Source of the DNA: Prochlorococcus sp. MIT 1300
GTDB lineage: Bacteria; Cyanobacteriota; Cyanobacteriia; PCC-6307; Cyanobiaceae
Reading direction: 5' to 3'
Length of the DNA stretch: 64,000 nt
NCBI RefSeq assembly: GCF_034092375.1
Contig: NZ_CP139302.1
Location: forward strand, 558,001-622,000
Of this stretch, positions 43,804 through 52,987 are shown one piece after another (positions within the stretch are counted from its first letter, which is position 1; each line of letters begins with the position of its first letter). Both the position numbers and the translations under genes were made by a program. The notes beneath the pieces were generated by a model. The model was not told where the DNA came from. It saw nothing but the letters and a program-made list of their open reading frames with translations, and did no database searches.

Positions 43804-44100
43804 ATGAATCAAGAACGTGAACTGCCAGTATCCAGCTCAAATCCAAATGAGAATGATCTAAAAAACCTTGAGTCGCAAGTAAACAAAGAAAATATCTCCA
43901 ATGAACAATCAACTCCAGATCAACACAATCCAAAATGGATTAACAATGAAGGTTTAGAGGTTGAAGAGGTATTTGGGTTTAATAAAAATGCCGAACTAGT
44001 CAACGGGAGAGTTGCGATGGTCGGTTTCTTAATGCTAGTTATTACAGAATTATATTTTTCAGGTGTTCCAGTGACAAAAAGTATTTTTGGTATTGGCTAA
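43804..44100 (+). CDS. hli: high-light-inducible (Hli) chlorophyll-binding protein with long N-terminus
   Basis: A 98-residue one-helix LHC-like protein. The chlorophyll-binding helix ELVNGRVAMVGFLMLVITELYFSG (about residues 64-87) carries the conserved E-x-x-N-G-R-x-A-M-x-G-F motif. Hli proteins protect chlorophyll and take part in PSII assembly, partly with Ycf39, also encoded in this window. Unusual here is a polar N-terminal extension of about 60 residues rich in Asn, Glu and Ser, whereas most Hli proteins are 40-70 residues in total. It lies alone between hypothetical genes. Confidence 0.93.
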   Translation: MNQERELPVSSSNPNENDLKNLESQVNKENISNEQSTPDQHNPKWINNEGLEVEEVFGFNKNAELVNGRVAMVGFLMLVITELYFSGVPVTKSIFGIG

Positions 44101-44325
44101 AAAGCGTAGATCTTTTTGAAAAAAATAAAGCCAAGTTATTATTAAGAATAACTGTACTAAATTGACTTTGCTACTTCTTTACTGGGGACAAAGATATTGC
44201 TCTATTCATCATTTTAAAAATTAAAAAGTGACAGAATCGGTTTTCCCATAAGGTTTCAACCAATGCATTCAATGGATTACTTGGCCTAATACCCTTAAAC
44301 TATAGCCATTGGTAAGAACAGATCA

Positions 44326-44727
44326 ATGAAAAAGATCTCCCGAAGGCCTGTAGCAAATCTAGAGCTATTTGAAGGCGCCTTAGGACTAGCAGACCTAAGC
44401 ACTATCCAACAAGAACTTATCGATTACATTCGTTTCATTGGTACATTTACTCAACCTATTCTAAATAGAGAATTAGGCCTAACTAACAAACCACCTGCCT
44501 TATCGATTCTTTGTGACGCCTGCAGAAAAATTGGTATGCATATGCCTGAACACTTTTCACAAGTAAGGAGTTGGTCACTAAATACCAGTCAAGATGGTGT
44601 CCAATGGGATGGAGACCTGGTTTGCAGCATTACCTGGAATATTGATGGAACTAGACTCTGTCCAGAAGAGGGAACTGCTCAATTTCACAACTTTGCGGTA
44701 CATCCGGAGTTATTCAATGGCCTTTAA
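44326..44727 (+). CDS. hypothetical protein
   Basis: A 133-residue soluble protein. The middle contains LSILCDACRKIGMHMPEHFSQVRSWSLNTSQDGVQWDGDLVCSITWNIDGTRLCPEEGTAQFHNFAVH, with four cysteines and a repetitive strand pattern, preceded by a helix (LSTIQQELIDYIRFIGTFTQPI). No signal peptide. No domain recognised. Frame, start and composition make it a probable gene. Confidence 0.65.
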   Translation: MKKISRRPVANLELFEGALGLADLSTIQQELIDYIRFIGTFTQPILNRELGLTNKPPALSILCDACRKIGMHMPEHFSQVRSWSLNTSQDGVQWDGDLVCSITWNIDGTRLCPEEGTAQFHNFAVHPELFNGL

Positions 44728-44876
44728 TGACTGATCAGGTTCCCAAGCTCATATAGCAATTATTAAAAGGGTTGTCTTACAACAGAAAATAATCTATCAA
44801 TTCCTTACCTATGTCCCCAATAAAGGTAGATATTTAGCTAGAAGGATGTTGAAGGACTTGCCATGAGTTTGGTGGA

Positions 44877-45128
44877 ATGACAAAAAAAGACTGGTTCGGC
44901 ATTATCTATGTTTCAGCATGGGTTGTAATTTGGGGAAGCATAGGCTCCGTTATTGACTTGCCCCTACTAAACAGAGAGATCTACGTCGCCGGCTCCATTG
45001 GTCAATTAGCAACATTCGTTATAACTGCGGTTGTATCACTATTTATTGGTATATGGCTATTCCCAAAGGTTTCCAAAAATAGTTTTGTCGTTGCCGCTCT
45101 TGGACTAGACAGTGATGATACAAAATGA
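44877..45128 (+). CDS. small two-helix membrane protein
   Basis: An 83-residue protein with two predicted membrane helices (DWFGIIYVSAWVVIWGSIGSVID and GQLATFVITAVVSLFIGIWLF) joined by a polar loop (LPLLNREIYVAG), ending with an acidic tail (GLDSDDTK). Resembles small picocyanobacterial membrane proteins, but is not assigned to a family. Confidence 0.65.
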   Translation: MTKKDWFGIIYVSAWVVIWGSIGSVIDLPLLNREIYVAGSIGQLATFVITAVVSLFIGIWLFPKVSKNSFVVAALGLDSDDTK

Positions 45129-45245
45129 GTGCCCTAATAAATTGGTTAAGTCAAATCTATAAATTTGTAGTCGCAAACCGAAAATAATAATGCAATGAAG
45201 AGCATATGAAGCTAAAAAGAGTGTAAGCCTGCTATAGAAGGAATT

Positions 45246-45632
45246 ATGGCCCTAGTACGTTCAAGGTGGATAGAAGTTTGTTCAAGATTTCTTATAGCAT
45301 CAGTCTTTATAAATGCCTTGCCAAGCAAAATTATAAACTTCCAAAGTACAGCAAATTGGATTGCTAGCAATGGAATACCTGCCTCTCATTTCTTACTCTC
45401 TTGTGCGATAATTCTAATGATTTCTGGATCTTTATTTTTAATTATTGGTCGTCCACTTAGACTTGGAGCAATACTGTTGTTGATTTTTCTTGTTCCAACG
45501 ACACTTTTATTTCATAGTGACCTAAGCACTTTAAGTGAAAGGAATGCATTTACTAAGAATCTTGCAATAATTGGTGGCCTTTCATTGGTCGCTAATAGAG
45601 CAGGAAAGCGTAAAACTATTCGAAAAGAATAA
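45246..45632 (+). CDS. DoxX-like membrane protein
   Basis: A 128-residue protein with about four membrane helices. The first part (RWIEVCSRFLIASVFINALPSKIINFQSTANWIASNGIPAS) matches the DoxX layout, an N-terminal helix followed by a loop with a small conserved turn and glycine-proline. A basic C-terminus (RAGKRKTIRKE) is on the cytoplasmic side. DoxX proteins are linked to quinone or redox processes in some organisms; the role here is unknown. Confidence 0.8.
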   Translation: MALVRSRWIEVCSRFLIASVFINALPSKIINFQSTANWIASNGIPASHFLLSCAIILMISGSLFLIIGRPLRLGAILLLIFLVPTTLLFHSDLSTLSERNAFTKNLAIIGGLSLVANRAGKRKTIRKE

Positions 45633-45791
45633 AGCTAAGTAAATTTAGTCTAATTGAAAATTAGGCAACGGAAACACCTTCTATTAAATAAGAGCTGAGT
45701 TCATACAGCTACCCGATACTTTATTTAATATGTAAATTAAACTTGAATTTTGATCAAAGTAGATGTATGTATAGTACAAAGTACTGAAGTC

Positions 45792-46160
45792 ATGAACCGA
45801 AAACTTTCAATAATATTTACTGCATTAGTACTTATAGGCCTCATGGCTTCTTTTCAATTCCTAATCGAACACTGGGTAGTGACGATATCCAAAGCAATCC
45901 CCTCAGCATTTACCCTAGGTATGACCACCGTATTGGTCTATAAGAGCCTTAGATATCCCAGAGGAACAGTATTTACTCTCTTTGGTCTATTGCAAATAGG
46001 TTTAATCCTCTGGACAGGTTTAGTTGCCATAGAAACTGGCTTGGCTTGGATTCTTTTACCCCTTTCTATTGCCGCATTTGTATTTGCTCCCAAATCAGCA
46101 AAAGCCTCCTGGAAATGGTTTGGCGTTGACCGTTACTATCAAAAAAAAACCAAAGCATAA
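45792..46160 (+). CDS. membrane hypothetical protein
   Basis: About 122 residues from the ATG at 45792 (MNRKLSIIF); the frame extends to a TTG at 45750. Three to four hydrophobic helices (SIIFTALVLIGLMASFQFLI, AFTLGMTTVLVYK, TLFGLLQIGLILWTGLVAI, WILLPLSIAAFVFA) and a basic tail (SWKWFGVDRYYQKKTKA). Unrecognised. It is part of a series of small plus-strand membrane-protein genes. Confidence 0.6.
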   Translation: MNRKLSIIFTALVLIGLMASFQFLIEHWVVTISKAIPSAFTLGMTTVLVYKSLRYPRGTVFTLFGLLQIGLILWTGLVAIETGLAWILLPLSIAAFVFAPKSAKASWKWFGVDRYYQKKTKA

Positions 46161-46318
46161 GAGCAAAGCAAATTGTAAACCTCTAAATTTCGTCCCTAAA
46201 CTCTTAAGTCTTCTAAACCCTTAAGACCTAATGATCGGTAGTTTCAGAATCAAATCTTTAAATAAAGGGCAAAATAGCTAGAAATTGCTAAAAATTAGTT
46301 TAAGAGGTTTTAATCCAA

Positions 46319-46510
46319 ATGAAAGATCCAAGCTATGCCATTGAACAAATCATCCTGCACCCTCAACTTGGTCTTGCACTTTTAATAGCGGGTGCTTTAT
46401 TTACAGCCGCTGTTGGAGTCTCCGTATTTTCCTTCTACATCGATGATTATTGGACAGACCAAGCATACAGGGAACGGTTAAGATGGGGTCCACGCAGACA
46501 ATCACAATAA
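46319..46510 (+). CDS. small single-pass membrane protein
   Basis: A 63-residue protein with a central helix (LGLALLIAGALFTAAVGVSVFSFYI) between a polar N-terminus and a basic, aromatic C-terminus (DYWTDQAYRERLRWGPRRQSQ). The tail is distinctive and could bind another protein or the membrane surface. No family recognised. Confidence 0.6.
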   Translation: MKDPSYAIEQIILHPQLGLALLIAGALFTAAVGVSVFSFYIDDYWTDQAYRERLRWGPRRQSQ

Positions 46511-46658
46511 AATTCTAAGTTGTTTAATAAGTCCCGAACTTAATAGAGCAGTTTATAACTATCAAACACAGGGTTTCATCATCAATATGATGGATATCTT
46601 AATTGATAGTTAATTGTTCTAGATCTATTTGAATTTCACTAGGCACGTAGAAAAATCA

Positions 46659-47126
46659 ATGGACAAAACGACAAAAAATCTTATTCGTATATCATGTATT
46701 TTTCTTATTTCTACAGGGATGGCAGCCACTACATTACTTCTTATAAAGATAAAAAAAGAAATGAATAAGCCTTTAGATGAAAACGATTCATTAGAACTAT
46801 CTGAAGATATAAATAAACCAAAAGAGATAGAAAGTGATTTGGTCCAGAAGGAATCAAAAGAAAAACAATCTCTAGAATTGCCAGTTAAAGAAAAGAAGAC
46901 AGTTGATCATGAGAGAATCCCAGAGGCACCTTCTAAAGACCTAATCAAAAAGCTCAAATTCGATTCAATATCAGAAGATCCTTGTACTAAATATATTGAT
47001 TCTTTGGATCTTCTAGATGAACAAATGCCAATTAATGAAGAAAAACTCTCATTTGCTCAGAAAGTAGATGAGCTAGCAAATCTATATTTAAAATGTGTTG
47101 ACAATGAGCTGAACAAAATCAAATAG
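46659..47126 (+). CDS. membrane-anchored charged hypothetical protein
   Basis: A 155-residue protein from the ATG at 46659; the longer frame to 46629 begins with TTG. One N-terminal anchor (LIRISCIFLISTGMAATTLLLIKI) is followed by a long, low-complexity Glu/Lys-rich segment (ESDLVQKESKEKQSLELPVKEKK) and a short globular end with two cysteines (DPCTKYIDSLDLLDEQ, LYLKCVDNELNK). Composition suggests an extended linker. Very AT-rich. Unrecognised. Confidence 0.5.
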   Translation: MDKTTKNLIRISCIFLISTGMAATTLLLIKIKKEMNKPLDENDSLELSEDINKPKEIESDLVQKESKEKQSLELPVKEKKTVDHERIPEAPSKDLIKKLKFDSISEDPCTKYIDSLDLLDEQMPINEEKLSFAQKVDELANLYLKCVDNELNKIK

Positions 47127-47164
47127 AGCTTATATGTAAATAAAGCAAGTATGCTAATGAATAT

Positions 47165-47701
47165 TTACTGGTTATTATTTTTTTCTAAAACCTCCCTCGC
47201 TATAATCTCAATAAATCGCCAAACTGCACGATGTCTCCAATGAGAATATTCTCCACCAGTTCGTTGTTTACTACTCTCCAAGTAACCATCCCCAAAATGA
47301 TTTTCTAGAACTTGAATTATTTCACAACTATGCTCATCAAAGAAATTTTCGATGTCTAACAATTGTGTGTGTGCATATGCCTTACCTGAGATACACCCCT
47401 CTAGAGCTATATCTCTAAGTTCATTCTCATGATAAGTATCTAATATTAGTTGCCTAGCGTTGCTTTGGTCAGAGTCATAGTGAAGCATTTGCTTTGCTTT
47501 AATTACTTCCGAACTAAATCTTTGCAAATCACATGAATATGTACCATCCTCAGCATAAGTCGCATAACCAGCCCCAATGCAAAGCATATCTCCATCAATA
47601 TTAGAGTCTCTTTTATTCGACTCTATATAATCAAGTAGCTGCTTCCCCTTAAGATTCTTCACAGGGGGTCGTGAAGTGAAATCCTTTTGGGACATATTCA
47701 A
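47165..47701 (-). CDS. hypothetical protein, accessory-looking
   Basis: A 178-residue soluble protein: LLDYIESNKRDSNIDGDMLCIGAGYATYAEDGTYSCDLQRFSSEVIKAKQ, then NARQLILDTYHENELRDIALEGCISGKAYAHTQLLDIENFFDEHSCEIIQVLENHFGDGYLE and HWRHRAVWRFIEIIAREVLE. Well-formed helices and a Trp/His-rich end suggest a real fold. I do not recognise it. It is the only minus-strand gene between 43.7 and 49 kb and is surrounded by AT-rich DNA. Confidence 0.6.
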   Translation of the reverse strand: MNMSQKDFTSRPPVKNLKGKQLLDYIESNKRDSNIDGDMLCIGAGYATYAEDGTYSCDLQRFSSEVIKAKQMLHYDSDQSNARQLILDTYHENELRDIALEGCISGKAYAHTQLLDIENFFDEHSCEIIQVLENHFGDGYLESSKQRTGGEYSHWRHRAVWRFIEIIAREVLEKNNNQ

Positions 47702-47908
47702 CTGAAATACTGATTAAGTATAGCAATATAGTTACTATACTTTAGAGTAATGACAACCTAAATTAAAGATTAATTATAAATTAAATGTAGCCTTTCTGGT
47801 TTAATTTACTATTGATTTATCGCTAGGAGGTAAGCTGAGAACAATTTAATAAGGAGATCTTTTTTTTAATCCAATCATAAACTAAAATACATTTGAATTT
47901 TCTTGCCT

Positions 47909-48841
47909 ATGAACACTGAGATTCTGGATGCTTTTGAAACATGGAAAGAATTTACTCAAAAGAATGCTGACAATCCAAATCCAGGCTTAATCATAGATGA
48001 CACACTCCAAATAAAATTCGCAAGAATTTGTGTTCAATGCAATGTCAGGGATATAATAAAAACAGGAATTGAACTTGGTTTTTCGCTAGACAGTTTAATA
48101 AGTATTATTATTCTTCATGGTGGATATTTTAAACTACTTAAAGAAGGATTTATTACTAGAGAAAATTGCAGACATCTAGATTCTCTATACCACCAATCAA
48201 GCCCACATTTGTATTACAATACAAATAACCCTGAAATTCTTGCTCCATGGATAACACTTTCAGCTCAAGAAATATTGCTTGATCTAAACCTTAAAGAATA
48301 TGTTGCAGTTGAATATGGGTCTGGAATTTCGACTTTTTTCTACGAGAGAGAAACCATAGAATGTTATTCATTTGAAGACGACCCTGATTTAATACAAGGT
48401 AAAAATTGGTCTGAAATCATGGCATTCCAAGCTTCACATCTTGGTAGAAAACTAAACTTAATCAAACCAACCAATACTCAACTAATTCCTGAGTTTGCTA
48501 TCGAAAAACTATGGAGAGGTAGAGGTAGTTTGCTAGTTAGCATAGATGGAATCAATAGAGTCCAGCATTTCCAAGACTGGAGTAGATTCATAGCATATAA
48601 TAAGGATATGCCTATAATTATTTTACTCGACAATAGTGAAATAACTGGATTCAGAAATTCTTTCGAGTTCTTACTCTCTAGTGGAGCTTCTATATATCAT
48701 CATTATGGATACGTATATGGATCCTTAAACAGAAAGCAATGCACTTCTTTTATTACATTTCATCCTGAGATGATATGCAGCAAATCAGTTGCTCCTACAT
48801 CGCATGACAAAAGATGGGGGCAACTAGAGTTCCAGAACTAA
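47909..48841 (+). CDS. probable Rossmann-fold (methyltransferase-like) protein
   Basis: About 310 residues from the ATG at 47909. The segment YVAVEYGSGISTFFYERETIECYSFEDDPDLI (about 133-164) has the glycine motif, strand order and acidic end of class I S-adenosylmethionine methyltransferases, and LLVSIDGINRVQHFQDWSRFI follows as a later strand with acidic residue. The N-terminal 90 residues are helical and unfamiliar. Substrate unknown; similar domains modify cell-surface glycans. AT-rich composition and isolation suggest an accessory gene. The assignment is a pattern match only. Confidence 0.5.
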   Translation: MNTEILDAFETWKEFTQKNADNPNPGLIIDDTLQIKFARICVQCNVRDIIKTGIELGFSLDSLISIIILHGGYFKLLKEGFITRENCRHLDSLYHQSSPHLYYNTNNPEILAPWITLSAQEILLDLNLKEYVAVEYGSGISTFFYERETIECYSFEDDPDLIQGKNWSEIMAFQASHLGRKLNLIKPTNTQLIPEFAIEKLWRGRGSLLVSIDGINRVQHFQDWSRFIAYNKDMPIIILLDNSEITGFRNSFEFLLSSGASIYHHYGYVYGSLNRKQCTSFITFHPEMICSKSVAPTSHDKRWGQLEFQN

Positions 48842-49047
48842 GTCAAAGGAGTCTTTACCCTCTAGACAAAAGGCTCTTTCTATAAAAATAAAGAAATAAT
48901 AGCGCCAAACTTGTTTGCCAGCGTTCTTCAATTATTTGTCGTGCTTTATGAATCATAGAAAAGCAAAGTTTTTCATTAAGCAAATAAACCTAAGCTCATA
49001 TTTAAAAAATAAAATTTGGATTTATCTGATGATTTGCTTCTAATAAG

Positions 49048-49120
49048 TGGAGCCAAGCGGACTCGAACCGCTGACCCCCTGCATGCCATGCAGGTGCTCT
49101 ACCAGCTGAGCTATGGCCCC
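49048..49120 (-). tRNA. trnA-GGC: tRNA-Ala (GGC anticodon)
   Basis: A full cloverleaf can be read on the minus strand over 73 bases: acceptor GGGGCCA with TGGCTCC (one G-T pair) and genome-encoded final A, D-arm AGCTCAGCTGGTAGAGC, anticodon stem CCTGC/GCAGG with 7-base loop ATGGCAT, anticodon GGC, and TTCGAGTCC in the T-loop. Anticodon GGC decodes GCC and GCU alanine codons. It stands alone with a short gap before lexA. Confidence 0.98.
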
Positions 49121-49185
49121 TTTTGTCTGGTCAATGGTGCCCCTTGGCTGCCATCAACGCCTCTGAGCTTACATGGAAGAGCGTT

Positions 49186-49809
49186 TCATAGCTGCCGCCA
49201 AACCGCCAGCAGTTTGCCTTGTACCTCTACTTGCTCCGCGTCAAGCTCAATAGGTTCATAAGCTGGATTAGCTGCTTCAAGTATTACTAAGCCTTCTCTA
49301 CGGTGAAAATGCTTAAGAGTAGTTCCACTTCCACGAACCATTGCACTTACAACTGTGCCATCTCTTATCAAAGAAGGCTCATGAACTGGTTCCATTAAAA
49401 CAACATCGCCATGGGCAATATGAGAATCAACCATGGAGTCACCATTCACTGTTAAAGCAAATACCCCTCTTTTCTCTAAAACAGGGGACAAGTCAAGATG
49501 CTCTTGAATGTCATCAAAAGTTTCTACCAATCCACCAGCCGCTACTGCACCAAGTACTGGAATTCCAGACACCAACCCTCCAATCAATTGTAATGTTCTT
49601 GCTTGACCCTCCTGCCAGGTAATCCAACCCTTTTGCTGTAAGTGTCTCAATCTACTTTGAATAGGAGCAGGAGAGCGAAGACCCATTGCTTGCATCATCT
49701 GCCGAATTGAAGGGCTGTGATGATGAGTGCCAATGTAATCAACCAACCAGTCATAGAGCTCTTGCTGAGCTGGAGTTAGTGAGTCAGCGGAGGAAGGGAG
49801 CACCGACAA
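49186..49809 (-). CDS. lexA: LexA repressor
   Basis: A 207-residue transcriptional repressor. Residues about 11-75 are the winged-helix DNA-binding domain (LTPAQQELYDWLVDYI, SIRQMMQAMGLRSPAPIQSRLRHLQQKGWI). The self-cleavage site is A91-G92 in AVAAGG, and the catalytic pair is S125 (NGDSM) and K166 (TTLKHF). In bacteria it controls DNA-repair genes and is cleaved with RecA filaments; in some cyanobacteria LexA serves other roles. A candidate SOS box lies 15 bases before the start, consistent with autoregulation. Confidence 0.96.
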   Translation of the reverse strand: MSVLPSSADSLTPAQQELYDWLVDYIGTHHHSPSIRQMMQAMGLRSPAPIQSRLRHLQQKGWITWQEGQARTLQLIGGLVSGIPVLGAVAAGGLVETFDDIQEHLDLSPVLEKRGVFALTVNGDSMVDSHIAHGDVVLMEPVHEPSLIRDGTVVSAMVRGSGTTLKHFHRREGLVILEAANPAYEPIELDAEQVEVQGKLLAVWRQL

Positions 49810-49823
49810 TTCATATGTTCTTC

Positions 49824-49837
49824 AATACAGGTGTACC
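49824..49837 (-). promoter_or_regulatory. candidate LexA (SOS) box
   Basis: On the minus strand the site reads GGTACACCTGTATT. The cyanobacterial consensus RGTAC-N3-DGTWCB is matched at every specified position but one (T in place of the second-last C). Position just upstream of lexA supports autoregulation. This is a pattern match only. Confidence 0.6.
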
Positions 49838-49861
49838 TATATAACTTGATTTTGGCAAGTC

Positions 49862-50818
49862 TTATAGACCTCCCAAAACCCCCGCAAGAAGTGCTTGTTG
49901 GACATGCAATCGGTTTTCGGCTTGATCAAAAATCCTGCTCGCTTTGCCTTCAAAGACTTCTGAGGTTATTTCTTCTCCTCGGTGAGCAGGCAAACAGTGC
50001 ATAACTATGCAATTGGATGAAGCCTCTGCAACCAACTCGGGATTTAGACAAAAGCCCTGAAAAGCCTTCTCCCTTCTAGTCTTCTCTTTTTCCTGCCCCA
50101 TAGAAGCCCAAACATCTGTATAAACCGCATTTGCATCTTTCATAGCCTCTTTTGGATCGTTCATTAGATGAATTGAAGAACCCTTAATTGCAATCGAGCG
50201 AGCATGACTCACAACTTCAGGAATAGGCTCAAACCCTCTTGGACAAGCAATTCTTATATTTACACCTAGCAAGGCCCCACAAATCATCAAAGAATGGGCA
50301 ACATTATTACCATCACCTATATAAGTGAGAGTTAAGCCATTTAGATCGCCAAATGATTCCTTAAGGGTAAGAAAATCTGCAAGGGCTTGGCAAGGGTGCT
50401 CTAGGTCTGTGAGTGCATTTATTACTGGTATCGAAGCCCATTTTGCATAATCTATTAGCTCCTGCTGAGCAAATGTTCTGATCGCTAAGACATCACAAAA
50501 CCTACTCAATACTCTGGCTGTGTCCTCTAATGGCTCTCCTCGACCTAGCTGAGTAACTTGAGGATTAAGATCAACAGTTTGGCCGCCAAGTCGAGCCATT
50601 GCAACCTGAAAGCTGACTCGAGTACGTGTAGAGGCTTTTGTGAAAATAAGACCTAAGACACGATTGCCCAAGTCTATTCGCCTGTCTCCGCTTTTCAATT
50701 GTGTGGCTAGGTGAAGCAAAGCGGCTATCTGGTCTGCTGTGAAGTCAGATACAGACAAAAAGTCCTGACCTTTTACTTCAGAGAGAACAGAAGCAACGCC
50801 ATGGGAAGGAGAAACCAT
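49862..50818 (-). CDS. argF: ornithine carbamoyltransferase
   Basis: A 318-residue arginine-biosynthesis enzyme making citrulline from ornithine and carbamoyl phosphate. Signatures are the carbamoyl-phosphate site KASTRTRVSF near residues 55-64, RTFAQQELIDYAKWASIPVINALTDLEHPCQALADF, and the ornithine site HCLPAHRGEEI near the C-terminus with its cysteine. The start ATG is 45 bases from the ftsH stop, both on the minus strand. Cytosolic trimer. Confidence 0.97.
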   Translation of the reverse strand: MVSPSHGVASVLSEVKGQDFLSVSDFTADQIAALLHLATQLKSGDRRIDLGNRVLGLIFTKASTRTRVSFQVAMARLGGQTVDLNPQVTQLGRGEPLEDTARVLSRFCDVLAIRTFAQQELIDYAKWASIPVINALTDLEHPCQALADFLTLKESFGDLNGLTLTYIGDGNNVAHSLMICGALLGVNIRIACPRGFEPIPEVVSHARSIAIKGSSIHLMNDPKEAMKDANAVYTDVWASMGQEKEKTRREKAFQGFCLNPELVAEASSNCIVMHCLPAHRGEEITSEVFEGKASRIFDQAENRLHVQQALLAGVLGGL

Positions 50819-50863
50819 GGGAGCATCTTCAAAGAACCTTGACCTAAGAAAGATACTTCGCCA

Positions 50864-52741
50864 TCAAACCTTACTTAAAGTTTTAGGCAAAGAACTTGAT
50901 TCCAGCATATTCTTAAGCTCATCTCCTTCTATAACTTCCTTCTCCAAAATCATCTGTGCAATATTTTCTAAAAGAGGAAGATTATGCCTAAGAATGTTTA
51001 ACGCATTATCATGTCCTCTATCAACCAAACTACGAACTTCCTTGTCTATAGCTTGAGCAGTGGCATCACTTACAACTCTGCGAGGATTATTGTTACCACC
51101 CAAGAAATTTCCCCCTCCCTGTTTGTCATAAGCAAGAGGCCCCAAAATATCACTCATTCCATATGTTCCAACCATCTGCTCAGCGAGATCAGTCGCTCTT
51201 TGCAAATCATTAGATGCCCCAGTAGTTATTTTCCCAAAGACAATTTCTTCTGCGGATCTACCCCCCAACAAAGTTGCAATCTGACCTTCAAGATCCTGCT
51301 TTGAATTTAAAAATCTCTCCTCAGTAGGTAATTGCAATGTATAGCCTAAGGCACTCATCCCCCTAGGAACTATTGAAATCTTTGCGACCTTACTTCCTCC
51401 AGGCATCAGATGACCAACAATCGCATGGCCAACCTCGTGATAAGCAACTACTCTCTTTTCGTCTTCTTGAAGAACTCTGCTCTTTTTCTCAAGCCCAGCA
51501 ACTACTCTTTCTATTGCTTCATTCAAGTCTTTCTGCTCAACTTTGTTTCGTTTTCCACGTGCAGCTAATAAAGCAGCCTCATTAACCATATTTGCCAAGT
51601 CAGCGCCAGCAAATCCACTTGTTGCTTGTGCAATCCGATCAAGATCAACTCCTTCCGCAAGCTTAACTTTCTTTACGTAGATTTCTAATATTGTCTTCCT
51701 TCCTGAAAGGTCAGGTCTATCAACTAATACCTGCCTATCAAATCTTCCAGGGCGCAAGAGTGCTGCGTCTAATACTTCAGGCTGGTTAGTAGCAGCAAGA
51801 ACAATGACAGGTTTATCCGTTGAAGCAAATCCATCCATCTCTGTAAGTAACTGATTCAAAGTCTGCTCTCTTTCGTCATTCCCTCCAACTACACCCATGG
51901 ATCCAGAACGACTCTTACCTATTGCATCAAGTTCATCAATAAAAATTATGCATGGTGCTTTCTTCTTAGCTTGTTCAAACAAATCCCTAACCCTGGCTGC
52001 ACCCGCTCCTACAAATAGCTCAACAAATTCCGAACCAGAAATAATAAAGAAAGGTACACTTGCCTCTCCTGCAACTGCTTTTGAAAGAAGTGTCTTTCCG
52101 GTTCCTGGAGGCCCTACAAGCAAAACACCCTTAGGAATTCGTGCTCCTATTTCTGTATAACGCTCAGGAGTTTTTAAGAAATCAACAATTTCAGTCAACT
52201 CATCCTTTGCTTCATCAACACCAGCAACATCATCAAAAGTAATTCGGGATTCTTCATCAGGGACATAAACCTTGGCTTTACTTTTAGTAAAACTAAGGGC
52301 TCCTTGAGCTCCGCCACCTCCCATACTCCTTCTTGCAAAAAATTGCAGGACTAAAATAAATATTAGGGGGGGCACTACCCAACTCAAAATTGTTGTAAAT
52401 ATGTTTGGCTTCTTAGGAGGTGCGGCTGCAAATTCAACTCCCTTAGTTTCCAACCTCTGAGGCAAATCCATATCAAATATTGGTGTGGTTGCCAAAACTG
52501 AAGGAGCACCCTCTTGAGGACTTGCTATTTCATATCTAATTTGCTCCTGAGTGATATACGCCCTCTTAACCTCACCATCATTAACCTGATTAATGAAAAG
52601 AGAGTAAGGGACCCTAGGGACTTGCATCCCCTGGTTTGGGAAAAAGCTGCTTATCAAAAGCAACAAGCCAAAACCAATCAGAATCAAGTTAATGATCCCA
52701 AAACCTCGATTAGGTTTGTTTTCATCTTGACGTATGGCCAT
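50864..52741 (-). CDS. ftsH: FtsH ATP-dependent membrane metalloprotease
   Basis: A 625-residue AAA protease. Two membrane helices at about residues 15-34 and 114-135 flank an extracytoplasmic domain. Walker A is GPPGTGKT (210-217), Walker B IIFIDELD (265-272), second region of homology [17 protein letters not shown], and the zinc site HEVGH (435-439). In cyanobacteria the multiple FtsH paralogues form thylakoid complexes that remove photodamaged D1. Which paralogue this is cannot be told by eye. Closely upstream of argF. Confidence 0.97.
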   Translation of the reverse strand: MAIRQDENKPNRGFGIINLILIGFGLLLLISSFFPNQGMQVPRVPYSLFINQVNDGEVKRAYITQEQIRYEIASPQEGAPSVLATTPIFDMDLPQRLETKGVEFAAAPPKKPNIFTTILSWVVPPLIFILVLQFFARRSMGGGGAQGALSFTKSKAKVYVPDEESRITFDDVAGVDEAKDELTEIVDFLKTPERYTEIGARIPKGVLLVGPPGTGKTLLSKAVAGEASVPFFIISGSEFVELFVGAGAARVRDLFEQAKKKAPCIIFIDELDAIGKSRSGSMGVVGGNDEREQTLNQLLTEMDGFASTDKPVIVLAATNQPEVLDAALLRPGRFDRQVLVDRPDLSGRKTILEIYVKKVKLAEGVDLDRIAQATSGFAGADLANMVNEAALLAARGKRNKVEQKDLNEAIERVVAGLEKKSRVLQEDEKRVVAYHEVGHAIVGHLMPGGSKVAKISIVPRGMSALGYTLQLPTEERFLNSKQDLEGQIATLLGGRSAEEIVFGKITTGASNDLQRATDLAEQMVGTYGMSDILGPLAYDKQGGGNFLGGNNNPRRVVSDATAQAIDKEVRSLVDRGHDNALNILRHNLPLLENIAQMILEKEVIEGDELKNMLESSSLPKTLSKV

Positions 52742-52987
52742 AACTAAATAAATTTCTGGAGTACCAAGCTAGTTCTACCAATCTAAAATCGTTCAAATCA
52801 ACTGGTGTAAGAACCGAACGTTTTCACTAAGAACTCAATAATCCTCCTCTCATCCTCAAGGGCCCTTGACTTTAAATGCATAAACTTAAAAAAATTAGAT
52901 AGACTCAACGCATGACAAGGTTTAGGGCCTTATACAAAGCAACTCTTAACATATTTAGTTTCCATGCTTTATATTCAATTAATTCTT

